From: Alsobacter soli
GTDB taxonomy: Bacteria; Pseudomonadota; Alphaproteobacteria; Rhizobiales; Beijerinckiaceae
Assembly (NCBI RefSeq): GCF_003004785.1
Contig: NZ_PVZS01000009.1
Span: 124,001-188,000, forward strand
Direction: 5' to 3'
Length of the DNA stretch: 64,000 nt
Position 1 is the stretch's first letter. Every line of letters begins with the position of its first letter. This document shows positions 43,095-52,787 of the stretch, one piece after another. The notes under the pieces are model-generated. The model worked only from the letters and a program-made list of their open reading frames with translations. It did not search any database and had not been told where the DNA came from. The position numbers and the translations under genes are program-made.

Positions 43095-44137
43095 CCAAGA
43101 CGCCCCGCGCCTTCCGGCTCGACGACCCCAATGTGCGGCTCGGCCCGGCCCCCGCCGGCGAGGAGCCGCCGCCCACGGCGGTGGCGATCCGCGACACGGA
43201 TGACGAGGCCGTATTCGAGGAAGCTGTGGTCGAGGAGGCCATCGAGGAGCATGAGGCCGAGCTCGGCCTCGGCCGGCGGGTGTTCGGCTGGGGCGGTCTC
43301 TTCGCCAGCGCGGCTGGAGGCCTGCTGACGCTCTGGATCGGCGTCGCTGTGGAGCGGTTCGTGGCCGGCCTCCTGGCGGACAACCCGACCCTGGGCGCCC
43401 TGGCGCTCGGCCTGGCCGTCCTGGCCGGCGTGGCGCTGCTCGCGCTGGTGCTGCGGGAGGTCCGTTCCATCTGGCGCGGGCGCTCCATCGGGAAGCTGAA
43501 GATGCGGGCTGAGGCGGCGCTCGCCTCGGACGACGCCCGCGAGGGCAGGGCGGTGATCGCCGCTCTCAAGGCGCTCTACGCTGCGCGGCCGGAGACGGCG
43601 CGTGGCCGGGCGCGGATCGAGGAGACCGCGACCGACATCATCGATGGCGCCGACCTGATCCGGGTGGCGGAGCGCGAACTTCTCGGCGCGCTCGACACGG
43701 AGGCGCGTGCGGCCGTGGCCGCGGCGGCGCGGCGGGTGTCGATCGTCACCGCCGTGTCGCCAAAGGCGCTGGTGGACGTGCTGTTCGTCGCCGCCCAGGC
43801 GCTGCGGCTGGTGCGCCGGGTGTCGGAGATCTACGGCGGCCGGCCGGGGTTCCTGGGCTCCATCCGGCTGGTGAGGGCCGTGGCGGGTCACCTGGCGGTG
43901 ACAGGAGGCATAGCCATGGGCGACAGCCTCGTCCAGCAGGTGCTGGGGCACGGCATCGCGGCCCGGCTCTCGGCCAAGCTGGGGGAGGGCGTCCTCAACG
44001 GGTTGCTGACGGCGCGCGTGGGCCTGTCGGCCATCGCCGTGTGTCGGCCGCTGCCCTTCGCGGACCGGCCTGCCCCGACCATCCGGGACGTGGCCGGCTT
44101 CCTGTTGGAGCGCGCCCCGGCAAAAGCTGCCGATTAG
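43091..44137 (+). CDS. ycjF: YcjF family membrane protein (TIGR01620, DUF697)
   Basis: A 348-residue inner-membrane protein. An acidic N-terminal region of about 65 residues is followed by two membrane helices (about 70-92 and 95-117) and a DUF697 domain (about 200-345) with further hydrophobic helices. The FRLDDPNV motif near the N-terminus is typical of the family. YcjF always accompanies YcjX; the coupled ATGA overlap shows the same here. A sigma54 promoter for the flagellar genes begins about 80 bases after its stop. Confidence 0.9.
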   Translation: MTKTPRAFRLDDPNVRLGPAPAGEEPPPTAVAIRDTDDEAVFEEAVVEEAIEEHEAELGLGRRVFGWGGLFASAAGGLLTLWIGVAVERFVAGLLADNPTLGALALGLAVLAGVALLALVLREVRSIWRGRSIGKLKMRAEAALASDDAREGRAVIAALKALYAARPETARGRARIEETATDIIDGADLIRVAERELLGALDTEARAAVAAAARRVSIVTAVSPKALVDVLFVAAQALRLVRRVSEIYGGRPGFLGSIRLVRAVAGHLAVTGGIAMGDSLVQQVLGHGIAARLSAKLGEGVLNGLLTARVGLSAIAVCRPLPFADRPAPTIRDVAGFLLERAPAKAAD

Positions 44138-44217
44138 CGGAGTCGGCCACGCGCCGGTTCTGCCCGGTTGAAAGCGGCCCTATCCCGTAAGTTCTTGATT
44201 TGATTATTGCCATGTTT

Positions 44218-44232
44218 TGGCATGGCGGTTGC
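44218..44232 (+). promoter_or_regulatory. Sigma54 promoter for the first flgE
   Basis: TGGCATGGCGGTTGC has the -24 GG and -12 GC ten bases apart, a near-consensus sigma54 element (TGGCAC-N5-TTGC), about 50 bases before the start codon. Flagellar hook genes are known sigma54 targets in alphaproteobacteria. Confidence 0.75.
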
Positions 44233-44280
44233 GATGCTGGTTGCACGACAGAAGGTCGCGTCAACCAGAAGGTTCGCAGT

Positions 44281-45636
44281 ATGAGTCTCTTCGGCGCCAT
44301 GACCAGTTCGGTCACCGGATTGCGCGCGCAGTCCTACGCCCTGGAAAACATCTCCGACAACATCGCGAACTCGCAGACCACCGGCTACAAGCGGGTGGAC
44401 ACGAGCTTCCAGGACATGGTGCCCGATTTTCCCGTGGCCCAGCAGGTCGGCGGCTCGGTGATGGCGAAGTCGCGGGGAACCACGACGCTCTCGGGCAGCT
44501 ACTCGACCACCGGAGTCGCCACCAACATGTCGCTTACGGGCGACTCGTTCTTCGTGGTGCGCAATCCGACAGGCAGCGCCGGCGGAACGCCCACCTTCTC
44601 CCAGGAAGATCTCTATACCCGACGGGGCGACTTCAGCCTGGACAAGGACGGCTACCTGGTGAACGGCGCCGGCCGCTACCTGCTGGGGACGGCCATTGAT
44701 CCCGCTACGGGCGCCGCCAGCGGAACGGCGGACGTGATCAAGCTGAGCGCCGGGCTTGTTCCCGCGAAGCCGACCACGACCATCCAGTTCAACGGGAACC
44801 TGCCGTCCGTGCCCCGCACGCCCGCGTTCAACGCCACCGTGCCGGGCAGCGACACCTACGCCGCGCCATCCACGGGCGTGACGGCCGCGGAAGAAAACAA
44901 CTTCCTGAACCACACCGTCGCGGCCGGCAGCGTTCAGATCCATGACGGCGTGGGCACGCCGACGACTGTTCAGCTTCAGTGGGCCAAAACCGGCTCCAAC
45001 ACCTGGAACCTCTACTACACGAACCCGAACTACGACCCGACCTCGACCTCCTCTCTGAAATGGATCGCGGCGGGCCAGGGGACATCCCTGGCCGCGCCTC
45101 CGACGACGTTCAAGTTCAGCGCGTCGGGCGCATTGACGTCGCCGACCACGCCGACGGTCGCGCTGACGGACCTGAAGGTGGACGGCGCCACCCTCAACCT
45201 CGATGTCAGCAAGGGCCTGACCCAGTACAACGACACCAGCAACGCTGGGAGCGTGAACGTCCGCCTCCTCAAGCAGGACGGCTACGCCGCCGGCACGGTC
45301 AGCGATGTCTCTGTCACCTCGGACGGTCAGATCGTGGCGAGTTACACGAACGGCGTCGTCACGCCGCTGGCCAAGGTCGCCTTCGCTCATTTCAACGCGC
45401 CGAACGCGCTGAAGCGGGAGGACGGGTCGACGTTCAGCCAGACCATGGAGTCGGGCCTGCCCCTGTCGGGGCTGAACGGCGGCGCTGTCTCGGGCGGCCA
45501 ACTGGAGGGCTCCAACACGGATATCGCCGAGGAGTTCTCCAAGATGATTGTGACGCAGCAGGCCTATTCGGCGAACACCCGGGTCATCACCACCGCGCAG
45601 CAGATGCTGCAGGACACCATCAACATCGTGCGCTGA
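44281..45636 (+). CDS. flgE: Flagellar hook protein FlgE, first copy
   Basis: A 451-residue hook protein. The N-terminal polymerisation region (MSLFGAMTSSVTGLRAQS, then ISDNIANSQTTGYKR) and the C-terminal helix (VTQQAYSANTRVITTAQQM) are the conserved axial family ends; the middle is the variable surface domain. FlgE subunits form the flexible hook outside the outer membrane. A second, closely related copy follows at 45870. The gene has its own sigma54 promoter. Confidence 0.95.
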   Translation: MSLFGAMTSSVTGLRAQSYALENISDNIANSQTTGYKRVDTSFQDMVPDFPVAQQVGGSVMAKSRGTTTLSGSYSTTGVATNMSLTGDSFFVVRNPTGSAGGTPTFSQEDLYTRRGDFSLDKDGYLVNGAGRYLLGTAIDPATGAASGTADVIKLSAGLVPAKPTTTIQFNGNLPSVPRTPAFNATVPGSDTYAAPSTGVTAAEENNFLNHTVAAGSVQIHDGVGTPTTVQLQWAKTGSNTWNLYYTNPNYDPTSTSSLKWIAAGQGTSLAAPPTTFKFSASGALTSPTTPTVALTDLKVDGATLNLDVSKGLTQYNDTSNAGSVNVRLLKQDGYAAGTVSDVSVTSDGQIVASYTNGVVTPLAKVAFAHFNAPNALKREDGSTFSQTMESGLPLSGLNGGAVSGGQLEGSNTDIAEEFSKMIVTQQAYSANTRVITTAQQMLQDTINIVR

Positions 45637-45793
45637 CCATGGCGTGCTCCGTCCATCCTCGCCCGCGCCGCGTTTTTCCAACGGTCAGCGCCTCGGCAAT
45701 TCTTGCCGGCGCCGCAGCGCGCGTGGGTGTAAATCTGCGCTGCACAACCATTTGTTTAGAAGGCAAGTCCTTGAAAAGACGGGAAAAGGCGCG

Positions 45794-45808
45794 TGGCACA
45801 CGCGTTGC
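45794..45808 (+). promoter_or_regulatory. Sigma54 promoter for the second flgE
   Basis: TGGCACACGCGTTGC has GG and GC ten bases apart and matches the sigma54 consensus very well. It lies 61 bases before the second flgE start, so flgE2-flgK-flgL can be expressed independently of the first copy. Confidence 0.8.
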
Positions 45809-45869
45809 GTGTTTGACCCTCGATCGAGCGCTGCGCCGTGGGCGGCGCGCATCCAGAGGGCTGTGCCAC

Positions 45870-47222
45870 ATGAGTATCTTCGGGGCGATGACCAACGCGG
45901 TGACGGGCCTGCGGGCTCAGTCCTACGCGCTGGAAAACATTTCAGACAATATCGCGAACTCCCAGACCACCGGCTACAAGCGGGTCGACACGAGCTTCCA
46001 GGACCTGGTGCCCGACTACCCGCTCACCCAGCAGGTGGGCGGCTCCGTGCTGGCCTTTTCGCGCGGGACCAACACGATCGCGGGGAGCTACACCTCCACT
46101 GGCGTCTCCACAAACGTTGCGCTGAACGGCGACGGCTTCTTCGTGGTCCGCGACCGCGCCGACACCCAGGCCGGCCTGCCCGTGTTCTCCCAACGAGACC
46201 TCTACACGCGCCGCGGCGACTTCGGCGTCGACAAGAACGGCTTCTTGGTGAACGGCGCCGGGCGCTACCTCGTGGGGACCAATCTCGACCCGGTCACCGG
46301 CAACCCGACCGGCAGCCCGGGCGTGATGCGCATCACCTCCGACCTGGTCAGCGCGAAGGCCTCAACCACTGTCGAATACCGGGCCAACATCCCGAGTACG
46401 CCACAGACGCCCAGCTACGACCCTAAAACGCCGGGCAGCGAGCTCTACGCGGTTCCGGCCACTGGCGTTACATCCGCGGAGGAAAGCAACTTCACCAATC
46501 ACACGATCAGCGGCGGCACGGTGACCGTCTACGACGGCCAGGGCACGCCCACGACGGTGGAGCTGCGCTGGGCCAAGACTGCGAGCACGCCGACAGACAC
46601 CTGGAACGTTTACTACGCCAACCCCGCCTATGATGGCACGAGCACCTCGCTCAAGTGGATCGCGGCGGGGCAGGGGACGAACCTCTCCAACGCCAAGACC
46701 AACTTCACCTTCGACTCTTCCGGCAAGCTGACCGCCCCCGTCGGAACCACGACCCTCACCGGACTTCCGATCGACGGCACGGATCTGACGCTGGACGTCA
46801 GCTCCGGGGTGACCCAGTTCGCGGACGTTTCCGGCCAGGTGAAGACCACTTCCATCCGGCAGGACGGCTACCCGGCGGGCAAGCTCAACGACGTGTCGAT
46901 CGCGGACGACGGCCGCGTGGTGGCGAGCTACTCGAACGGCCAGACCGTCGCGCTGGCGCAGCTGTCGGTGGCCCGCTTCAACGCGCCGAACTCGCTCAAA
47001 CGCAGGGACGGCTCCACCTTCGAGGAGACGCTCGAATCCGGGCAGCCGCTCTACGGCCTGAACGGCGCGACCATCATGGGCGCCCAGCTCGAGGCCTCCA
47101 ACACCGACATCGCCGACGAATTCTCCAAGATGATCGTGACCCAGCAGGCCTACTCGGCCAACACGCGCGTGGTCACCACCGCGCAGCAGATGCTGCAGGA
47201 CGCGATCAACATCATCCGGTGA
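45870..47222 (+). CDS. flgE: Flagellar hook protein FlgE, second copy
   Basis: A 450-residue paralogue of the preceding gene. The first 50 and last 60 residues are almost identical in both (for example SDNIANSQTTGYKRVDTSFQD), while the central surface domain has drifted by substitutions and a few short insertions, with the same overall length. It heads the unit flgE2-flgK-flgL: flgK starts 25 bases after its stop. It may be the standard hook subunit, with the first copy as a variant, or both may mix in one hook. Confidence 0.95.
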   Translation: MSIFGAMTNAVTGLRAQSYALENISDNIANSQTTGYKRVDTSFQDLVPDYPLTQQVGGSVLAFSRGTNTIAGSYTSTGVSTNVALNGDGFFVVRDRADTQAGLPVFSQRDLYTRRGDFGVDKNGFLVNGAGRYLVGTNLDPVTGNPTGSPGVMRITSDLVSAKASTTVEYRANIPSTPQTPSYDPKTPGSELYAVPATGVTSAEESNFTNHTISGGTVTVYDGQGTPTTVELRWAKTASTPTDTWNVYYANPAYDGTSTSLKWIAAGQGTNLSNAKTNFTFDSSGKLTAPVGTTTLTGLPIDGTDLTLDVSSGVTQFADVSGQVKTTSIRQDGYPAGKLNDVSIADDGRVVASYSNGQTVALAQLSVARFNAPNSLKRRDGSTFEETLESGQPLYGLNGATIMGAQLEASNTDIADEFSKMIVTQQAYSANTRVVTTAQQMLQDAINIIR

Positions 47223-47247
47223 CGCCGGATGACCCACGGGTGACGCC

Positions 47248-49089
47248 ATGAGCCTCTATTCCGCCCTCGGCAACTCCCTCAGCGGCCTGCGCGCCACGCA
47301 GGCCCAGATGGAGGTCATCTCGGGCAACGTCTCCAACGCCGGCACGGCGGGTTATTCCCGCCGGTCCGCCGTGTCCGTGGAGACGGTGAACGGGAGCGGC
47401 ACGGGCGGAGTCCGGATCGAGGGCATCGTCCGGCTCTTCGACAGCGTCCTCCAGAAGGAGCTTCGCACCGAAACGAGCGGCTCCGGCTATGCGGCCGTGA
47501 AGGCCGACTACACGGCCCAGCTCAGCGGCGTTTTCGGAGCCCCCGGCTCCTCCACGGCCCTGACCACCATGATGGGCTCTTTCAGCACGGCCCTGCAGGC
47601 GCTGCAGAACGACCCCTCGAACCCCGCCGCCCGCTCGCAGGTTCTTTCGGCGGCGGGCGACCTGGCCAAGCGCATCAACAAGGCCTCGGCCGACATCCAG
47701 TCCGTGCGCTCCAACGCGGAAAGCGCGCTGGCGGCGGATGTCGCGCAGGTGAACACGCTGCTCAAGGGCATCGCGGCGGCCGACCAGCGGGTGATCGCCA
47801 CGCAGGGCTCGGACCCGGCGCTTCTGGATCAGCGCGACCAGCAGATCAATGAGCTGGCGAAGCTGGTGGACGTGAAGGTCACGGAGGGGCCCAACGGCTC
47901 GATCTCCCTGTCCACCACGGGCGGCATGCGGCTCTACGATACCGGCAGCCCGGCGCAGTTCTCGTTCGACCAGCGCCCGATCAGCGCTACGTCGCTCTAC
48001 GACACCGATCCCACGAAGCGCGGGGTCGGCACGATCACGATGACCGACGCCTCCGGGCGCAGCATCGACGTGATCGGGGCGGGCATGATCCGCTCCGGCG
48101 AGATCGCCGGGCTCATCGAGATGCGCGACAAGGCGACGGTGGACGCGCAGTCGCAGCTTGACAACCTCGCGGCTTCGCTGGCCACGGCGATGTCGAACCG
48201 GACGCAAGCGGGAACCGCGGGCGGCGCTTCCGGCTACGACATCGATACCTCTGGCATCCAGCCTGGCAACATCATCACCGTCAACGCGACGGTCGGGGGA
48301 ACGCCGCGGACCATCTCGATCGTCGCACTCACGTCGGGCTCGCTGCCGGCCAATGCGACGCCCGATCCGAATGACGTGGAGATCGGAGCGTCCTTCGCCA
48401 GCGGCGCTTCGGGCGCGGTCTCGTCCATCCAGTCGCAGCTCGACGCGGCCTTCGGCGTCGGCAAGTTCAGCGTCAGCAGCACGGGATCGACGCTGCGCAT
48501 CGAGGACGCCGGTTCGGCCGCCGTCAGGGTCACCGGCGCGAGCGCCTCCATCACGGCCACGGCCGCCCAGGGCGCGCCGGCGGACCCTGCCTTGCCGCTG
48601 TTCAAGGACTCCGCCCCCGGGCTCCTGTACACGGGCTCGCTGGACGCCGGCGTGTCGCAGAAGCGCGGCTTCGCGGCACGCATCAGCCTCAACCCGGCGA
48701 TCACGGCGAAGGACCTCGTGGCCATGTCGTCCACGACCCCGGCCGGCGACCAGACGCGACCCACGGCCTTGCTGAACGCGCTGGGGGCGGCCACGACCTT
48801 CGCCCCCGTCGGCGGGATCGGGGCCTCGAGCGCCCCCTACTCGGGAAGCGTGGCCGATTACCTCAACCGCATCGTGGACGTGCAGGGCTCGAACGCCGAA
48901 TCGGCCCAGCGGCTCAACGAGGGCCAGCAGGTGGTGCAGTCGTCCATCGAGAGCCGCTACGCCGACGCGAGCGGGGTCAGCGTGGACCAGGAGCTCGCCA
49001 ACCTGGTGCAGATCCAGAACGCCTATTCGGCGAACGCCCGCATCATGAGCGCCGTCAAGGAGATGATGGATCTCCTGATGCGGATGTGA
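47248..49089 (+). CDS. flgK: Hook-associated protein FlgK (HAP1)
   Basis: A 613-residue protein at the hook-filament junction. It starts MSLYSALGNSLSGLRATQ and has ISGNVSNAGTAGYSRR, both diagnostic for FlgK; the C-terminal end has LANLVQIQNAYSANARIM and a Leu/Met-rich helix. The long middle is the variable domain. FlgK caps the hook and receives the filament. It is 25 bases behind the second flgE and 15 bases ahead of flgL, one operon. Confidence 0.95.
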   Translation: MSLYSALGNSLSGLRATQAQMEVISGNVSNAGTAGYSRRSAVSVETVNGSGTGGVRIEGIVRLFDSVLQKELRTETSGSGYAAVKADYTAQLSGVFGAPGSSTALTTMMGSFSTALQALQNDPSNPAARSQVLSAAGDLAKRINKASADIQSVRSNAESALAADVAQVNTLLKGIAAADQRVIATQGSDPALLDQRDQQINELAKLVDVKVTEGPNGSISLSTTGGMRLYDTGSPAQFSFDQRPISATSLYDTDPTKRGVGTITMTDASGRSIDVIGAGMIRSGEIAGLIEMRDKATVDAQSQLDNLAASLATAMSNRTQAGTAGGASGYDIDTSGIQPGNIITVNATVGGTPRTISIVALTSGSLPANATPDPNDVEIGASFASGASGAVSSIQSQLDAAFGVGKFSVSSTGSTLRIEDAGSAAVRVTGASASITATAAQGAPADPALPLFKDSAPGLLYTGSLDAGVSQKRGFAARISLNPAITAKDLVAMSSTTPAGDQTRPTALLNALGAATTFAPVGGIGASSAPYSGSVADYLNRIVDVQGSNAESAQRLNEGQQVVQSSIESRYADASGVSVDQELANLVQIQNAYSANARIMSAVKEMMDLLMRM

Positions 49090-49104
49090 CGAAGGACCCG
49101 ACCC

Positions 49105-50523
49105 ATGACCATTACGTCCACGTCCCTCGGCGCCTATTCGCTCGACGTGACCCGCACGCGCCAGAACGCCGCGCGCCTGACGGACATGAAGAGCCAGCTG
49201 ACCGACCTCCAGCGGCAGCTCTCGACGGGCAAACTTGCAGACAGCTACGCCGCGATGGGCGCGGGGCGCGGGACGAGCCTCAGCGTGCGGCAGACGCTCA
49301 CGACCCTCGACGGGTATTCGGCGGCCGTGACGGACGCGACCAACCGGGCCGCCGTGCTGGACAAGACTCTGACCCGCATGCAGGCGATCAGCACGACCAC
49401 GGCGAACGGGCTCGCGCTGTCGTCGTTTTCGCCCAACGCCAACGGCCTGACGACCGAGCAGGTGAGCGCCAAGGCGAGCCTGACGGAGATGATCAGCCTG
49501 CTGAACCAGGACTACGCCGGGCGCTCCTTGTTCGCCGGGCGCAGCGCGGACCAGCCCGCCGTGACCGTCGACGCGAATGCGATGATCAGCGGCGTCCAGT
49601 CGGCGATCGCGACGCGGCGGGCCAATGACGCGGGGGCGCCTGGGAACATCGGCAACCTTACCATCAGCAGCACGGCCGCGGGCCAGGTCAGCATCTCGCC
49701 AACGGCGGCGACCCCGGCCTATGGCTTCGGCATGAACCCGGCGCAGAGCTTCGACTTCGGGGCGGCCCCCCCGACCGACGGGCAGAGCTTCCAGGTCAAC
49801 CTGCTGATGCCGGACGGCGCGGCCAGGACGGTCACGCTGGTGGCGCGGACCTCCGTGCCGGCCCCCAACGCGCCGGCCGGGGAGATCTCCTTCGCCATCG
49901 GAGGAAGCGGCGGGGCGACGGCGACCAACTTCGTGAACGCCCTCACGCCCGCCGTGCAGGCGGTGACCGCCTCCAGCGAATTCTGGGCGTCCTCTGCGGT
50001 GGCGGGGGCGAAGGACTACTTCGCCAACCTGTCCAACTGGTATGGCGGCTCCGCGAGTTCGGATCCGCGGGCCGGCGCCTCCTCCTATGTGGACGATGGC
50101 CAGACGGTGGGGCTGGGGATGGAGGCGTCGGAGCCCGCCTTCCAGAACATGCTCGCGCAGCTTGGGGTGCTGGCGGCCCAGACCTTCCCGACAGCCACCG
50201 CGACGGACCAGGCCAACTACGCGGCGCTGACCCAGCGGGTGCAGGGACAGCTGAACGCCCCGGTCGTCCCGGCGACGCCCGCTCCGGGCGCGTACACCAT
50301 CAAGCAGGCCCAGACGGACGTGGGTCTCGCGTCCGCCACGCTCAAGAACGCGCAGCAGTGGCACACGGACACGAAGGCCCAGCTGGAGAACGCCCTGTCC
50401 GGGGTCGAGGACGCCACGCCGGAGGCTGTGGCGGCGCAGCTCCTGTCGCTTCAGACGCAGCTTCAGGCGAGCTACCAGACCACGTCGATGCTCTCGAAGA
50501 TGTCGCTGGTGAACTACCTGTAG
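49105..50523 (+). CDS. flgL: Hook-associated protein FlgL (HAP3)
   Basis: A 472-residue flagellin-like junction protein. The N-terminal helix has DLQRQLSTGKLADSY, and the C-terminal end has LLSLQTQLQASYQTTSMLSKMSLVNYL, both matching the FlgL termini that resemble flagellin. It joins FlgK to the filament. A strong terminator follows its stop by 27 bases and separates it from the minus-strand flagellin genes. Confidence 0.93.
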   Translation: MTITSTSLGAYSLDVTRTRQNAARLTDMKSQLTDLQRQLSTGKLADSYAAMGAGRGTSLSVRQTLTTLDGYSAAVTDATNRAAVLDKTLTRMQAISTTTANGLALSSFSPNANGLTTEQVSAKASLTEMISLLNQDYAGRSLFAGRSADQPAVTVDANAMISGVQSAIATRRANDAGAPGNIGNLTISSTAAGQVSISPTAATPAYGFGMNPAQSFDFGAAPPTDGQSFQVNLLMPDGAARTVTLVARTSVPAPNAPAGEISFAIGGSGGATATNFVNALTPAVQAVTASSEFWASSAVAGAKDYFANLSNWYGGSASSDPRAGASSYVDDGQTVGLGMEASEPAFQNMLAQLGVLAAQTFPTATATDQANYAALTQRVQGQLNAPVVPATPAPGAYTIKQAQTDVGLASATLKNAQQWHTDTKAQLENALSGVEDATPEAVAAQLLSLQTQLQASYQTTSMLSKMSLVNYL

Positions 50524-50550
50524 GGGCGTCTTCGCCCCCGTCTTGAACGC

Positions 50551-50588
50551 AAAAAGCGCGGCCTTCGAGCCGCGCTTTTTTCTTTTTG
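50551..50588. terminator. Terminator between flgL and flaF
   Basis: A 12-bp stem (50551-50562 with 50569-50580) and 6-nt loop with A and T runs on the two sides, followed by TTTCTTTTTG. It can end flgL and the convergent flaF transcript. Confidence 0.9.
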
Positions 50589-50606
50589 TTTGAGAGCGGG
50601 ACCGGC

Positions 50607-50981
50607 TCAGGCCGCCTGGGGGCGGGCGCGCAGGCCGGCGGCGATCTCGCGGTTGATGTTCACGAGCGGGGCGATTTTGTCCGGCGCCGGCGCGATCTGG
50701 ATGTCCAGGCTGCGGTTGAAGACGAAGAAGGCCAGGCGGCCGAAATTCTGCTTGATGGCCACCGGAAGCGGGTTGGAGTCCTCCGTCGCCGAGGTGGCCA
50801 GGATGGTCCAGAGCTTGCGGTTGTAGGTGATCGCCGCGTCGACGTCGTCCTGCTTGCCGGCCCAGTCGTCGATCAGCGCCTGCAGGCGGGCGGCGGCTTT
50901 CAGGAGAAGGCTGGCTTCGAGGTCGCGAGGGGGGAGGGCGGCCTTCTCGGTCCTGGCGTAGGCGCTAGCCCCGTAGTGCAT
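50607..50981 (-). CDS. flaF: Flagellin regulator/chaperone FlaF, first copy
   Basis: A 124-residue helical protein with the FlaF pattern: a Tyr/Ala-rich start, PPRDLEASLLLKAAARLQ, NRKLWTIL, then FFVFNRSLDI and a C-terminal LVNINREIAAGLRA. In Caulobacter FlaF is needed for flagellin secretion and opposes FlbT. Its start lies within flbT (17-base overlap), so both are coupled, behind the first flagellin gene. A second flaF is at 56511. Confidence 0.93.
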   Translation of the reverse strand: MHYGASAYARTEKAALPPRDLEASLLLKAAARLQALIDDWAGKQDDVDAAITYNRKLWTILATSATEDSNPLPVAIKQNFGRLAFFVFNRSLDIQIAPAPDKIAPLVNINREIAAGLRARPQAA

Positions 50982-51357
50982 TGGAAATCAACTCCGCCTC
51001 GTAGTCCGCGAGCTTCTTCGCGGCCTTCAAGGCTTTGTAGAGATCCCCGCTTAAGATGAGGTTATTGATGTCCGCTACCAAAGGTAGAGCGCTCGGCGCC
51101 GCGGCCAGGAAGTCGCGGACCAGCTCGAAATAGGTCTCGTGGTAGCGAGCCGTGTCCTGGTCCAGGTACATGAGCTGCACGGACAGGTAGATCTTCTTCG
51201 CAGGGCTGTCGGCCGTTTCCGCGGTGAGGATGTCCTTCTCGCGCAGGATCGGGGCGTGGCCCTCGATGAAGAAGCGGATCCGCGCGTCGGCGTTGCGGAG
51301 CACCACGTTGCCGATGATGATCCGCTCGTTCGGCTTGAGTTCGACCTTGAGAGCCAT
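50965..51357 (-). CDS. flbT: Flagellin mRNA regulator FlbT
   Basis: A 130-residue FlbT with the hallmark starts LKVELKPNERIIIGN and GHAPILREKDIL. In Caulobacter FlbT binds the leader of a flagellin mRNA and represses its translation until the hook is complete. It is transcribed with flagellin 1 upstream and flaF downstream. Its leader carries CCAGAAGGGG, a variant of the sequence shared by the flagellin leaders. One flbT for six flagellin-type genes suggests it serves all of them. Confidence 0.95.
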   Translation of the reverse strand: MALKVELKPNERIIIGNVVLRNADARIRFFIEGHAPILREKDILTAETADSPAKKIYLSVQLMYLDQDTARYHETYFELVRDFLAAAPSALPLVADINNLILSGDLYKALKAAKKLADYEAELISNALRG

Positions 51358-51410
51358 TTCCGCCCCTTCTGGACCTTGACCTGAGGATGGGTTCGCGGCG
51401 CGCCCCGGCG

Positions 51411-52787
51411 TCAGCCGAAGAGGCGCAGCACGCCCTGGTCCGCCTGGTTGGAGAGGGACAGCGCCGTCTGGGACAGCTGCTGGCGCGTCTGCAGGGCCAG
51501 CAGGTTGGCGGCCTCGGCGTTCTGGTCGGCGTTGACCAGGTTGTCCGCGCCAGTCTGGAGGGTCGTCACCATGTTCTTGGTGAAGTCCTGGCGGGTCTGC
51601 ACCACCGAAAGGTTGGAGCCGAAAGTGGACGCCATGGAGCGCAGGGACGCCAGGGCGTTCGTCAGCGCGTCGGACGCCGCGTCGAGCGAAGCGTCGTCCT
51701 GGAAATTGGTCGTGGAGGCGCCCGCTCCGCTGGAAGCCTGTTGGATCCCCAGGTTCGCGGCGGTGACCGTCTGGCCGACGACGTCCAGCTTGTTGCGGTT
51801 TGAGCCGGTCTTCTCGTTGAAGACCACGGAGAGGGTGTTGCCGTCGAGGAGGTTGGTGCCGTTGTAGCCCGCGTCCTTGGCCAACTGATCGATCTGGGTC
51901 AGGAGGCTGTTGAACTGGCTGACCAAGCTGGCGCGAACGGTCGAGTTCGCGGTGGAGGTGAGCCCAGCGCCGCCGGCCCCAACCGTAGCCACCGTCAATC
52001 CGAGGGAGCCGATCAGATTTGTCGCGCCGGAATTGGTCTGCGCGTTTGCGAGCGCGCTGTTGTAGGCGGTCGCCATCTGCGCGGGGGTGCTGCCGGCAGG
52101 CGTGGCGGTGCCGATGCCGATCGTCAGGGTGCTGCTGCCCGTGCCAGTGACGGTCAGCTTCCCGTTCTCGTCAACGCTGGCCGTGGCGATGCCGGACTTG
52201 TTGATCTCGTCCACGACGTCGCGGACGGTCGAGGTCGCGCTCAGGTTGCTTGTGGTGTAGGTCGTGCTGCCGGCTGTGATCGTCAACACGTTGACGTTGC
52301 CGGCCGTAAGCCCCATGCCGAGGTCGCCGGCCGTGTTGTTTCCGGACGAATAGTCAGTCGTGGTGGGCGTCGTCGTGGCGCCGAGCGTCTTGTTGAGGGC
52401 CACGTCCTTCTTGGTCATGGCGCCGACCTTGTCGGCCAGCGCGACCAGGGAGGTTCCGGTCGCCGAAGGATGGCTGGTGAGCGCGTCGGCCTGAGCCTGC
52501 TTGATGGTCGACTGGGCCTGCTGCACCAGCTTGGTGATGGCGTCGATGCCCTTCGAGGCGGCCTGGATCGTCTGGATGCCATTGGAAATGCCGTCCAGCA
52601 GCCCTGTCAGCTGGTTGGCGCGGTCGTTCAGGCCCAGGTTCGCGAAATAGTTCACGGCGTTATCGACAGCGGAGTTCACCTTCCGGCCTGTCGCAAGCCG
52701 CTGCTGAACCGTCGTCGATTGCGCGGCGACATCTTGCAGCGACAAAAGGTTGTTCCGAACTCCCTGCGACAGGACGATGTTGGCCAT
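51411..52787 (-). CDS. Flagellin 1 (class A)
   Basis: A 458-residue flagellin. The D0/D1 termini are standard: VRNNLLSLQDVAAQS and LATGRKVNSAVDNAVNYF at the N-terminus, LSQTALSLSNQADQGVLRLFG at the C-terminus. The middle is a Thr/Ser/Ala-rich variable domain. Flagellins 1-3 share this end (LSNQADQG-LRLF) and form one class. It is followed after 53 bases by flbT and flaF, without a clear terminator. Its leader has a nested stem-loop up to the start codon. Confidence 0.95.
   Translation of the reverse strand: MANIVLSQGVRNNLLSLQDVAAQSTTVQQRLATGRKVNSAVDNAVNYFANLGLNDRANQLTGLLDGISNGIQTIQAASKGIDAITKLVQQAQSTIKQAQADALTSHPSATGTSLVALADKVGAMTKKDVALNKTLGATTTPTTTDYSSGNNTAGDLGMGLTAGNVNVLTITAGSTTYTTSNLSATSTVRDVVDEINKSGIATASVDENGKLTVTGTGSSTLTIGIGTATPAGSTPAQMATAYNSALANAQTNSGATNLIGSLGLTVATVGAGGAGLTSTANSTVRASLVSQFNSLLTQIDQLAKDAGYNGTNLLDGNTLSVVFNEKTGSNRNKLDVVGQTVTAANLGIQQASSGAGASTTNFQDDASLDAASDALTNALASLRSMASTFGSNLSVVQTRQDFTKNMVTTLQTGADNLVNADQNAEAANLLALQTRQQLSQTALSLSNQADQGVLRLFG

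Noticed and set aside
47212-50364. A 1050-residue frame opposite flgK and flgL
   Set aside because: It is an antisense shadow of two well-recognised flagellar genes with Arg/Gly-rich low complexity.
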